Positions 38,777 through 46,172 of a DNA stretch of 64,000 bases are shown one piece after another. The stretch is from NCBI RefSeq assembly GCF_017877055.1, contig NZ_JAGIPG010000005.1, positions 186,001 to 250,000 on the forward strand, given 5' to 3'. A program made the translations under genes and the position numbers. The notes beneath the pieces are model-generated. The model saw nothing but the letters and a program-made list of their open reading frames with translations. It made no database searches and had not been told where the DNA came from. How positions within the stretch are numbered: position 1 is the stretch's first letter; each line of letters starts with the position of its first letter. The stretch comes from Neorhizobium galegae. Lineage in GTDB: Bacteria > Pseudomonadota > Alphaproteobacteria > Rhizobiales > Rhizobiaceae.

Positions 38777-40047
38777 TGGGCCACAACCCGGCCGCGGTTC
38801 CGGTTGCCGAGGCGATCGACAGGATCGCCCGGCAAGACGGCGGGCGCCTTCTTTCTCATCTGGTCGGATCGCTCAGGGATTTCCAGCTCGCCGAGGACAG
38901 TCTTCAGGACGCGCTGGAATCCGCGCTCGTCCACTGGAACCGCAACGGCCTGCCGGCCGCGCCGAATGCCTGGCTGATGCAGGTGGCGCGCCGCAAGGCA
39001 ATCGACCGGCTGCGGCGTTCGGCCAATCTTCACGCCAAATCCGCCGAAATTGCCCATCTCATCGAACTTGAGAACGGTTCGGCCATGGCGGACGAGCCCG
39101 ATCCGATCGGCGACGAGCGGCTGAAGCTGATCTTTGCCTGCTGTCATCCGGCCCTCGACCGGAAGACCTGCGTCGCATTGACCTTGCGCTCCGTCTGCGG
39201 GCTGAAGACCGAGGAAATCGCCAATGCCTTCCTCGATGCTCATGAGGCGATGGCCCAGCGACTGGTGCGCGCCCGCCAGAAGATCGTCAGGGCCGGCATC
39301 GCCTATGAGGTGCCTGGTCGAGAAGGCTGGGCGGCGCGGCTCGAAAGCGTGCTGGCGGTCGTTTATCTCATCTTCAACGAAGGCTACGCCTCCGGAAGCG
39401 GCCGGCACCTCCGCAGCGATCTCTGTGAGGAGGCGATCCGGCTCGGCCGGCTCTTGATGACGCTTTGTCCCGAAGAGCCCGAGATCGAGGGATTGCTGGC
39501 GCTGATGCTGCTGCATTACGCCCGGCGGGCGGCACGGATCGGAGCCAGTGGCGAGATTTTGACACTTGAGGCTCAGGATCGACGTTTATGGGACCGGGCC
39601 CAGATTTCGGAAGGCGTTGCTCTCATCGAACAGGCGCTGTACCGCGGGCGACCCGGCCCCTATCAAATACAGGCGGCGATCATCGCCGTGCATGCAGAAG
39701 CGCCGAGCTTTCCCGAGACGGACTGGCAGCAGATCGCCTGGCTCTATGCAGAACTCGCCCGTACCGCCGACAATCCCGTCTATGAGCTCAACCGGATCGT
39801 TGCCGTGTCCTATGTGGAAGGTCCGGCTGCCGCATTGGCCTGTCTCAAACCCATTGCCATGGCACTGGTGGAGTACCAGCCGTTTTACGCCGTTCAAGCC
39901 GATCTTCTGGCCCGGGACGGGCAAATAGATCAAGCAAGGCTTGCCTACCGCCGGGCGATCGAACTTTCCCATTCCGGTGCGGAAAAGCTGTTTCTTTCGG
40001 AGCGGCTGGAAGCGCTTGTCCGGGGCGTTCTTACCGGGCCTGGGTGA
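38776..40047 (+). CDS. ECF42-type sigma factor with C-terminal TPR-like extension
   Basis: 423 residues, much longer than ordinary ECF sigma factors (~180). The N-terminal sigma part shows DFQLAEDSLQDALESALVHW, APNAWLMQVARRKAIDRLRR and region 4 ALTLRSVCGLKTEEIANAFLDAHEAMAQRL. From about residue 190 a helical-repeat extension follows (LESVLAVVYLIFNEGY is its signature), ending in TPR-like helices. This architecture and the coupled DGPF gene define ECF42, which lacks a classical anti-sigma factor; the extension regulates activity. Its 3' end overlaps a convergent LysE gene by 17 bp. Confidence 0.9.
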   Translation: MGHNPAAVPVAEAIDRIARQDGGRLLSHLVGSLRDFQLAEDSLQDALESALVHWNRNGLPAAPNAWLMQVARRKAIDRLRRSANLHAKSAEIAHLIELENGSAMADEPDPIGDERLKLIFACCHPALDRKTCVALTLRSVCGLKTEEIANAFLDAHEAMAQRLVRARQKIVRAGIAYEVPGREGWAARLESVLAVVYLIFNEGYASGSGRHLRSDLCEEAIRLGRLLMTLCPEEPEIEGLLALMLLHYARRAARIGASGEILTLEAQDRRLWDRAQISEGVALIEQALYRGRPGPYQIQAAIIAVHAEAPSFPETDWQQIAWLYAELARTADNPVYELNRIVAVSYVEGPAAALACLKPIAMALVEYQPFYAVQADLLARDGQIDQARLAYRRAIELSHSGAEKLFLSERLEALVRGVLTGPG

Positions 40048-40672
40048 AGAAAATCTTTGCCGCAAAGACCGAGAAGACGCCGGCGAAAGTGTAGTCGATG
40101 CCCCGCAGGACCTTCGGGTTGGCCTGCAGCCACCCCGAAAGCCAGTCGGCGGCAAGAACGATGATCAGGTTTACCGGCATGCCGATGACGATGAAATAGA
40201 AGCCGAGGAAGATCAGCTTGCCGGTGACATGCGGATCGCCGGCTGTCACGAACTGCGGCAGGAAGGTCATGAAGAAGATAATGACCTTCGGATTCAGAAT
40301 ATTGACCCAGAAGCCCGTAGAGATGTTGGCAAGCGGGCTGCTTGCGGTCTTTTCGACCTGCTCCACCGAAAAATTCGAGCCGAAGCGGATCGCCTGGATG
40401 GCCAGCCACAGGAGATAGGCTGCTCCGCCGGTCTTCAGGATGAAGAAGGCGGTCGGCGAGGCGGTGATCAGCGCCGAGATGCCGAAGGCGACCAGCAGCG
40501 TATGGCAGACGACGCCGAGGCTGGTGCCGAACACCACGAACAAGGCAGGGCGCCGGCCCTGGCCGAGCGCGCGGCTGATCGACAGCGTCATGTCAGGCCC
40601 CGGCGTCAGCGCCAGAAGCAGGCCGGCGGCGGTGAAGGCAAGCAAGGTGGCAAGGCTCGGCAGGAATTCCAT
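40031..40672 (-). CDS. LysE/RhtB family amino-acid exporter
   Basis: 213 residues from the ATG at 40672 (MEFLPSLATLL); the upstream frame to 40909 runs into the SDR gene's antisense and is rejected. Six membrane helices are evident. Family signatures are LLALTPGPDMTLSISRALGQG at the N-terminus, KTGGAAYLLWLAIQAIR and GFWVNILNPKVIIFFMTFLPQF. It exports amino acids or related compounds such as homoserine lactone; no substrate can be assigned. The 3' end overlaps the ECF42 gene. Confidence 0.88.
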   Translation of the reverse strand: MEFLPSLATLLAFTAAGLLLALTPGPDMTLSISRALGQGRRPALFVVFGTSLGVVCHTLLVAFGISALITASPTAFFILKTGGAAYLLWLAIQAIRFGSNFSVEQVEKTASSPLANISTGFWVNILNPKVIIFFMTFLPQFVTAGDPHVTGKLIFLGFYFIVIGMPVNLIIVLAADWLSGWLQANPKVLRGIDYTFAGVFSVFAAKIFFTQAR

Positions 40673-40745
40673 TAAGTGCGCTCGAATGGCCGGATAAGGG
40701 ATTACTCCGTTTACCCGGCTTTCGAAGCCGTCACAAATCAATCTA

Positions 40746-41603
40746 TCAACGGCCGTTGATGAATTCCTTTGATGCATCGGCGAAATCCGGATGCCAGCGC
40801 GACAGTGGCGGACGGTTCTCGATGATGTCGCCGATCGCCCAGGCCATGCGGCGTTCGTCGGTTGCCCGGTCCACGTCGTTGTCGGGGCACAGGATGTAGA
40901 AATCTCCACGTTCGAGGCTCGCCAGCATGAACTCGACCGTCTGTTCCGACGTCCAGGCGCCGGCCGGCTTCTCGATGCGGTCGCCCTTGGTCAGGCTGGT
41001 AAACACGAAGCCCGGGATGAGCAGATGCGCCGATACCTGGCAGTTCGGCGTGTTGCGTAGCTCGTGCTGCAGCGCTTCCGTGAACGCCTTTACGCCGGCC
41101 TTGGCGACGTTGTAGGCGGGGTTGCCTGGCGGGGTGGTGATGCCCTGTTTCGAGCCGGTATTGATGATCAGCGACGGCTCGCCATGGGCGATCATCGCCG
41201 GTCCGAACGTCCTCGTGCCGTTGATGACTCCGAGAAGGTTGACGGCGAAAATGCTGTCCCAGTTGACCTGTGGCCCGAATATAGAGCTTCCCGGGCTGAT
41301 GCCAGCATTGTTCATCAGCACATGTACCCGGCCGAAGCGCTGGAGGACGGCCCGTTCAAGGGCCTCGATCTCGTCCGGCTTCGACACGTCGGTGCCGATG
41401 ATGGCGACATCCGCCTCGCCGTCTTCGGCAAGAGCCGCGACCTCGCGGGCTGCTTCCGCGAGCCTGTCGCCTTCGAGGTCGGCGAGGACGACGGAAAGGC
41501 CCATCCGTGCAAATTCCTTCGCGGCAGCGAGGCCGATGCCTGATGCGGCGCCGGTAATCACGGCGACATTGTCCTTTTTCAGAGCGGGATGAGTGATGGT
41601 CAT
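40746..41603 (-). CDS. Short-chain dehydrogenase/reductase (SDR) oxidoreductase
   Basis: 285 residues. Classical SDR motifs are in order: cofactor loop TGAASGIG (residues ~17-24), acidic ADLEGD after strand 2 (predicts NAD preference), NNAG, and the active site NTGSKQ... with YNVAK (Tyr-x-x-x-Lys). The C-terminal third (FVFTSLTKGDRIEKPAGAWT) and PPLSRWHPDFADASKEFING differ from well-known members, so the substrate is unknown. A GAGGAGA ribosome-binding site precedes the ATG. Its promoter overlaps a perfect palindrome (41668-41682). Confidence 0.85.
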   Translation of the reverse strand: MTITHPALKKDNVAVITGAASGIGLAAAKEFARMGLSVVLADLEGDRLAEAAREVAALAEDGEADVAIIGTDVSKPDEIEALERAVLQRFGRVHVLMNNAGISPGSSIFGPQVNWDSIFAVNLLGVINGTRTFGPAMIAHGEPSLIINTGSKQGITTPPGNPAYNVAKAGVKAFTEALQHELRNTPNCQVSAHLLIPGFVFTSLTKGDRIEKPAGAWTSEQTVEFMLASLERGDFYILCPDNDVDRATDERRMAWAIGDIIENRPPLSRWHPDFADASKEFINGR

Positions 41604-41645
41604 GGCAGATCTCCTCTAGGGCGCTGCTGTTCAAAGGTCGGGCGG

Positions 41646-41674
41646 GATATGGAACCCATACCCAAGCCTGTCAA
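41646..41674 (-). promoter_or_regulatory. Promoter of the SDR gene
   Basis: On the minus strand TTGACA, a 17-base spacer and CATATC, with the -35 box inside the palindrome at 41668-41682. It lies about 43 bp before the SDR start. Confidence 0.5.
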
Positions 41675-41682
41675 CGTGACAG
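41668..41682. promoter_or_regulatory. Palindromic operator overlapping the SDR promoter
   Basis: CTGTCA-ACG-TGACAG, perfect 6-bp arms. It covers the -35 box of the minus-strand promoter, the usual place for a TetR- or MarR-type repressor. The cognate regulator is not in the immediate neighbourhood. Confidence 0.45.
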
Positions 41683-41797
41683 TGCAGTTACAGTTTGCCC
41701 GGTTTTTCTTGCGCGCCTCAAGAAACTCGCTAAAAGTGCCGCAATTCCTGACAGAGCGGTGTTTACCGCTTCCACCCGCAGACGGACGTAAATCGAT

Positions 41798-43021
41798 ATG
41801 GCACTCCCGAAAGACGTAAAGAAGGTCGTTCTCGCTTATTCCGGCGGTCTCGACACCTCGATCATCCTGAAATGGCTGCAGACCGAACTCGGCGCGGAGG
41901 TGGTGACCTTCACCGCCGATCTCGGCCAGGGCGAGGAACTGGAGCCGGCCCGCAAGAAGGCCGAGATGCTCGGCATCAAGGAGATCTATATCGAGGACGT
42001 GCGCGAGGAATTCGTGCGCGATTTCGTCTTCCCGATGTTCCGCGCCAATGCCGTCTACGAAGGCGTCTACCTGCTCGGCACTTCGATCGCCCGCCCGCTA
42101 ATCTCCAAGCACCTGATCGAGATCGCCAGGAAGACCGGCGCAGACGCGATCGCCCATGGCGCCACCGGCAAGGGCAACGACCAGGTCCGTTTCGAGCTTT
42201 CGGCTTACGCGCTGAACCCGGATATCAAGATCATTGCGCCGTGGCGCGACTGGGCGTTCAAGAGCCGCACCGACCTGCTGGCTTTCGCCGAGCAGAACCA
42301 GATTCCGGTCGCCAAGGACAAGATGGGCGAGGCGCCTTTCTCCGTCGACGCCAACCTGCTGCACTCCTCCTCCGAGGGCAAGGTTCTTGAAGACCCGGCG
42401 GTCGAAGCTCCGGAATACGTGCATATGCGCACGATTTCCCCGGAAGCTGCTCCCGACAAAGCTACCACGATCAAAGTCGGCTTCAAAAAAGGTGATGCGG
42501 TCTCCATCAATGGCGTCGCCATGTCGCCGGCGACCCTGCTTGCCGCGCTCAACAACTACGGCCGCGACAACGGCATCGGCCGCCTCGACCTGGTCGAGAA
42601 CCGCTATGTCGGCATGAAGTCGCGCGGCGTCTACGAGACCCCCGGCGGCACGATCCTGCTTGCCGCCCACCGCGCGATCGAGAGCATCACGCTGGACCGC
42701 GGTGCAGCTCATCTTAAGGACGACCTGATGCCGCGTTACGCGGAGCTGATCTATTACGGCTTCTGGTTCTCGCCGGAGCGAGAAATGCTGCAGGCCCTGA
42801 TCGACAAGAGCCAGGAGCATGTTGAAGGCGAAGTGACGCTGAAGCTCTACAAGGGCAATGTTATTGTCATCGGCCGCGAGAGCGAAAAGTCGCTCTATTC
42901 CGACAAGCTGGTCACCTTCGAGGACGACCAGGGCGCCTACGACCAGAAGGATGCGGCGGGCTTCATCAAGCTCAATGCGCTGCGCCTGCGCACACTCGCC
43001 AAGCGCAATCTGGGCAAGTAA
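41798..43021 (+). CDS. argG: Argininosuccinate synthase
   Basis: 407 residues. The N-terminal ATP-pyrophosphatase motif is VLAYSGGLDTSIILKWL. Substrate-binding segments follow: GHGATGKGNDQVRFEL-type (here AHGATGKGNDQVRFEL), LLHSSSEGKVLEDP and ENRYVGMKSRGVYETPGGTIL. It joins citrulline and aspartate with ATP hydrolysis in the arginine pathway. It stands alone, with an excellent terminator downstream whose T-run reaches the stop codon of the convergent MFS gene. No strong ribosome-binding site is visible before the ATG. Confidence 0.97.
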   Translation: MALPKDVKKVVLAYSGGLDTSIILKWLQTELGAEVVTFTADLGQGEELEPARKKAEMLGIKEIYIEDVREEFVRDFVFPMFRANAVYEGVYLLGTSIARPLISKHLIEIARKTGADAIAHGATGKGNDQVRFELSAYALNPDIKIIAPWRDWAFKSRTDLLAFAEQNQIPVAKDKMGEAPFSVDANLLHSSSEGKVLEDPAVEAPEYVHMRTISPEAAPDKATTIKVGFKKGDAVSINGVAMSPATLLAALNNYGRDNGIGRLDLVENRYVGMKSRGVYETPGGTILLAAHRAIESITLDRGAAHLKDDLMPRYAELIYYGFWFSPEREMLQALIDKSQEHVEGEVTLKLYKGNVIVIGRESEKSLYSDKLVTFEDDQGAYDQKDAAGFIKLNALRLRTLAKRNLGK

Positions 43022-43045
43022 CTCCCAGTAACCCGATCACCGAAG

Positions 43046-43076
43046 CCCGCCTGCCCAAAAGGGAGGCGGGTTTTTT
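43046..43076 (+). terminator. Rho-independent terminator of argG
   Basis: CCCGCCTGCCC pairs with GGGAGGCGGG (one bulged G) around AAAA, followed by six T. The end of the T-run coincides with the stop codon of the convergent MFS gene. Confidence 0.85.
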
Positions 43077-44287
43077 CATGCCCTGCGGCTGGCGATCCGG
43101 AAACCGATGTAACCGAGCACGGCGATCAGGTGCATGGCGGGAATGACGATGCCGAAGGCCGGAAGCGGCGAGCCGATCGAGGCAGCGGCGACGCCGCCCA
43201 CGAAGCCGGCGCCCATCTGGATGAAGCCCATCATCGCCGACGCGGAACCGGCAATATGCGGGAAGGGGATGAGGCCTGCCGCAGTCATGTAGGGCGACAC
43301 GAAGGCGATTCCGAAGGCGCACATGGCGACCGGCACCATGACCGACAGGAAGGACGGCGGCAGGTAGTGGACCGAAAGGGCCATGACGAGGCCGCCGCTG
43401 CCGCTGAAAATCAGTCCGACCAGCGGCGCGCGCTCGGCGGGCAACCATCGCGATATGACCCTGAGGCAGACCGAACCCATCAGGAAGAAACCGGATTGCA
43501 TCAGCATGCTCAGGCCGAACTGGGTCGGCGTCAGCCCGACCTTCTCGATCAGGATGAACGGCAGCACGGCCGCCTGGGCATACATGGAGCCCACCGCGCC
43601 AGCAAGAACGACCGCGGTGAACAGGAAGCGCGGCAGCGCGACGATTTCCGCATAGGCCTGGACGAGCCGCAGCGGCTTCAGCCGGCTGCGATCCGGCACG
43701 GTCGTCTCCTTGAGGCAGACGGTGGAGAGAAAAACGAGCAGGGCACCGAAGCCGACCATCAGCAGGAATACCGATCGCCAGCCGAAGGCGGCGAGCGCAA
43801 GGCCGCCGATCGTCGGACCGAGGGACGGTCCGATCGCCAGGATGATGCCCATCGTGTTGATGATACGGGCCGCGTCACCGCCGTTGAACTGGTCGCGAAC
43901 GATGGCGCGCGACACGGTGATGCCGACGGAAGCGCCGATACCCTGGATCAGGCGGCCGGCGAGCACCCATTCGACCGTCGGCGCGAAAGCGGCGAGCAAC
44001 GAACCGGCAAGATAGATGAGGAGGAAGCTCAGCGAGGCGGTCTTGCGGCCGAAGGCGTCGGAGACGGGGCCGGCGACCAGCTGCGCCAGCGCAAAGCCTG
44101 CGAAATAGAGCGACAGCGACAGCTTGATCGCCGCTTCCGTGGTGTCGAAGGCGCGTACCAGTTCCGGCATCGCCGGGGTGTAGATCGCCATGGAAATCGG
44201 CCCGATCGCCGTCAGCAGGGCGCCGATGATCGTGGTTCGGCGCTCGCTCATCCGAGCGGGGGCAGGCGGCATGTTATCGGCTTTCAT
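43076..44287 (-). CDS. MFS multidrug efflux transporter (Bcr/CflA family)
   Basis: 403 residues with twelve predicted membrane helices. MFS motif A is VAGPVSDAFGRKTASL (after helix 2), motif C-like residues are in IGPSLGPTIGGLALAAF, and the Bcr/CflA subgroup is suggested by IYTPAMPELVRAFDTTEAAI. It is a drug:proton antiporter of unknown spectrum. The start overlaps the 3' end of a marR-type gene by 14 bp, so the two are co-transcribed, with the repressor first. Substrates are likely those sensed by that regulator. Confidence 0.9.
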   Translation of the reverse strand: MKADNMPPAPARMSERRTTIIGALLTAIGPISMAIYTPAMPELVRAFDTTEAAIKLSLSLYFAGFALAQLVAGPVSDAFGRKTASLSFLLIYLAGSLLAAFAPTVEWVLAGRLIQGIGASVGITVSRAIVRDQFNGGDAARIINTMGIILAIGPSLGPTIGGLALAAFGWRSVFLLMVGFGALLVFLSTVCLKETTVPDRSRLKPLRLVQAYAEIVALPRFLFTAVVLAGAVGSMYAQAAVLPFILIEKVGLTPTQFGLSMLMQSGFFLMGSVCLRVISRWLPAERAPLVGLIFSGSGGLVMALSVHYLPPSFLSVMVPVAMCAFGIAFVSPYMTAAGLIPFPHIAGSASAMMGFIQMGAGFVGGVAAASIGSPLPAFGIVIPAMHLIAVLGYIGFRIASRRA

Positions 44288-44777
44288 CAGGTGCTGTCTG
44301 CAGTGCGGCGGAAGGGACGGTCGCCTGGAGGTTGGCGTTGACCAGGACCAGCGCCTCGCGCAGGATCCGGTTGTTTTCCTCGCTCAGGCCTTCGGTCGCC
44401 TGGGTGAGGATGACGTTCAGTTCGTTGCGTATCGAACCGATCATCTCGCCGGAAGTCTCGGTGAGTTTGATCCGCTTGGCGCGCCTGTCAGCGGAGCATT
44501 GCTGCCGTTCGACCAGTCCGAGCGTCTCCAGCTTGTCGAGATAAGCGCAGAGCGTCATCGGCTCGACCCCCATGCGGGCGGCGATGTCGAGCTGGCGGCT
44601 ACCGTCGAGATCCGCGATGTTGATCAGGGCGAGGGCTTCTCCGGGGGTCAGTTCCAGGCCCGCCTGGGCGATGCGGCGCTCGAAGGCGGCGCGCAGCAGT
44701 CGGGCGCTGTCGATGATCAGGGACCCCAGAATGTCCATATGCTTTTCGGCGCCCTTCGCCTCGTCCTCGAATTTCAT
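44274..44777 (-). CDS. MarR family transcriptional regulator
   Basis: 167 residues. The winged-helix core is LTPGEALALINIADLDGSRQLDIAARMGVEPMTLCAYLDKLETLGLVER, then wing SADRRAKRIKLTETSGEMI. MarR proteins bind palindromic operators as dimers and release on binding phenolic or other ligands. The overlap with the MFS gene predicts that it represses its own operon. An AAGGGTG ribosome-binding site precedes the ATG. The 114-bp gap to the divergent LysE-type gene would contain the operator; no perfect palindrome was identified there. Confidence 0.9.
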   Translation of the reverse strand: MKFEDEAKGAEKHMDILGSLIIDSARLLRAAFERRIAQAGLELTPGEALALINIADLDGSRQLDIAARMGVEPMTLCAYLDKLETLGLVERQQCSADRRAKRIKLTETSGEMIGSIRNELNVILTQATEGLSEENNRILREALVLVNANLQATVPSAALQTAPDESR

Positions 44778-44891
44778 AAGGCACCCTTACTATCTTTCGG
44801 ATGCGAGGCAAGTGGAAAAGGGCGCGCTAGTTGCATTGACACCGGTAAAACCTGCGGCGAGATTGTCGCAGCCTTCCGACGGAGTTCACCC

Positions 44892-45533
44892 ATGTCCTCA
44901 TCGCTGCTTGCCGGCGCCTTTTTTGCGGCGCTTGCCTATACTCTCATTCCCGGGCCGGCATTCCTGGCCCTGCTCGGCATCGGTGCCGGGCAGGGAAGGC
45001 AGGCCGGTGCCTTCTTCATGGGCGGCCATCTGGCGGGAGACGTCCTCTGGTCCGGGCTGGCGCTGGTGGCAATCATCGGCGCCAAGACGGTCGGTACCAC
45101 CCTCTTCGACATACTCGGGGTTTTCTGCGGCCTCTATCTCGGCTGGATCGGCTGGAGCGCATTGCGGGCGAAGCCGAAGGGGGATGGCGGCGCTTTGGTG
45201 ACGGTCGAAAAGCCGCTGCGGCGCGGGCTGATCTTCGGGCTGACCAATCCGAAGGGCTATCCGGTGGCGCTGGCGACGTTCACGGCACTGCTTGCGAGTT
45301 CAGCCGATGTGCTGGATTTCAGCGCGCTGCCGCTTCTTCTCGCCGTGTCACTGATCGGGTTCCTGACGGCCGATCTGGTGCTGATCGGGGTTATCGGCGC
45401 CAGCGTGGTGCGGCGGTTCTATCGCAAACACGAGAGGGTGATCGTCCGGCTTTCCGGCCTGCTGTTCATCGGCTTTGCGGTGCAGGCGCTCTGGCACTCG
45501 GCACCGGGCCTGTTCGGCTACCGGCGGGCCTGA
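44892..45533 (+). CDS. LysE/RhtB family exporter
   Basis: 213 residues from the ATG at 44892, which has GGAG 7-8 bases upstream; the long frame upstream overlaps marR antisense and is rejected. N-terminal LAYTLIPGPAFLALLGIGAGQGR and GFFCGLYLGWIGWSALRAK-type segments and the NPKGYPVALATFTALL block identify LysE/RhtB, with six membrane helices. It is divergent from the marR-MFS operon and may be under the same MarR regulator. Substrate unknown. Confidence 0.85.
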   Translation: MSSSLLAGAFFAALAYTLIPGPAFLALLGIGAGQGRQAGAFFMGGHLAGDVLWSGLALVAIIGAKTVGTTLFDILGVFCGLYLGWIGWSALRAKPKGDGGALVTVEKPLRRGLIFGLTNPKGYPVALATFTALLASSADVLDFSALPLLLAVSLIGFLTADLVLIGVIGASVVRRFYRKHERVIVRLSGLLFIGFAVQALWHSAPGLFGYRRA

Positions 45534-45560
45534 AGGTGGGATGCGGCTAAGCTCGGCCGA

Positions 45561-45983
45561 TCAGACTTCGATGAAAGCCATGACCGCGCGAAGCACGTTG
45601 GCGCGGGGCGTATCGCCGAGCGACATGGCGATTTCAAGCTGGTTGCGGTAATAGTCGTGGAAGTTGAAGCCGGTTTCGTCGGTGACCTGCGACAGGTCCA
45701 TTAGCTGTCCCTGAGCATCGACGGCGTGTGTTGGAAGTTCTTCGGACAGCGTTATGTATGTGTCCTGGTCGATCTTGCCGGCCTGATAGTTTTCAAGCGC
45801 GAGCGCGCGCAGATCGCGCGGGGTGATCGCCGAAAAATCAATCGGCGATTCATCCGTGTCGGGCACCTGAAAGGTGATCTGGCTCTGCCGACTTCCATGC
45901 TCGGAGGATTTCTCGACCTTGTTGTTTCGAGAGTGGTCTCTTTGCAGTAAGTTGGTAGACCAGCGCAAGGAACTGATTTCCAT
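45561..45983 (-). CDS. Conserved hypothetical protein, function unknown
   Basis: 140 residues from the ATG at 45983 with AGGA 7 bases upstream; the frame is open to a TTG at 46016. It has no membrane segment or signal. The N-terminal third is polar and probably disordered (SRNNKVEKSSEHGSRQ). The rest looks folded: DFSAITPRDLRALALENYQ, then KIDQDTYITLSEELP, and a helical C-terminus QLEIAMSLGDTPRANVLRAVM. I recognise no characterised family. A CtrA-like half site lies upstream between it and the divergent peptidase gene, so cell-cycle or motility control is possible but unproven. Confidence 0.7.
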   Translation of the reverse strand: MEISSLRWSTNLLQRDHSRNNKVEKSSEHGSRQSQITFQVPDTDESPIDFSAITPRDLRALALENYQAGKIDQDTYITLSEELPTHAVDAQGQLMDLSQVTDETGFNFHDYYRNQLEIAMSLGDTPRANVLRAVMAFIEV

Positions 45984-46172
45984 GGCTATATCCTGTTTCA
46001 TCGGATACTGCGCCAAAACTACCTTTGATTACTGCACTGCGTCAAATGGTTAATAACCGTTAATTATTGTGTATGATTTCTTGCTGAAAGACGAAAATTG
46101 GCGGGCGCATACCCATTGGCGCCGCCTTCTCCTATATGAATGGCGACGCATCGTTATGAAGGATATATATTC

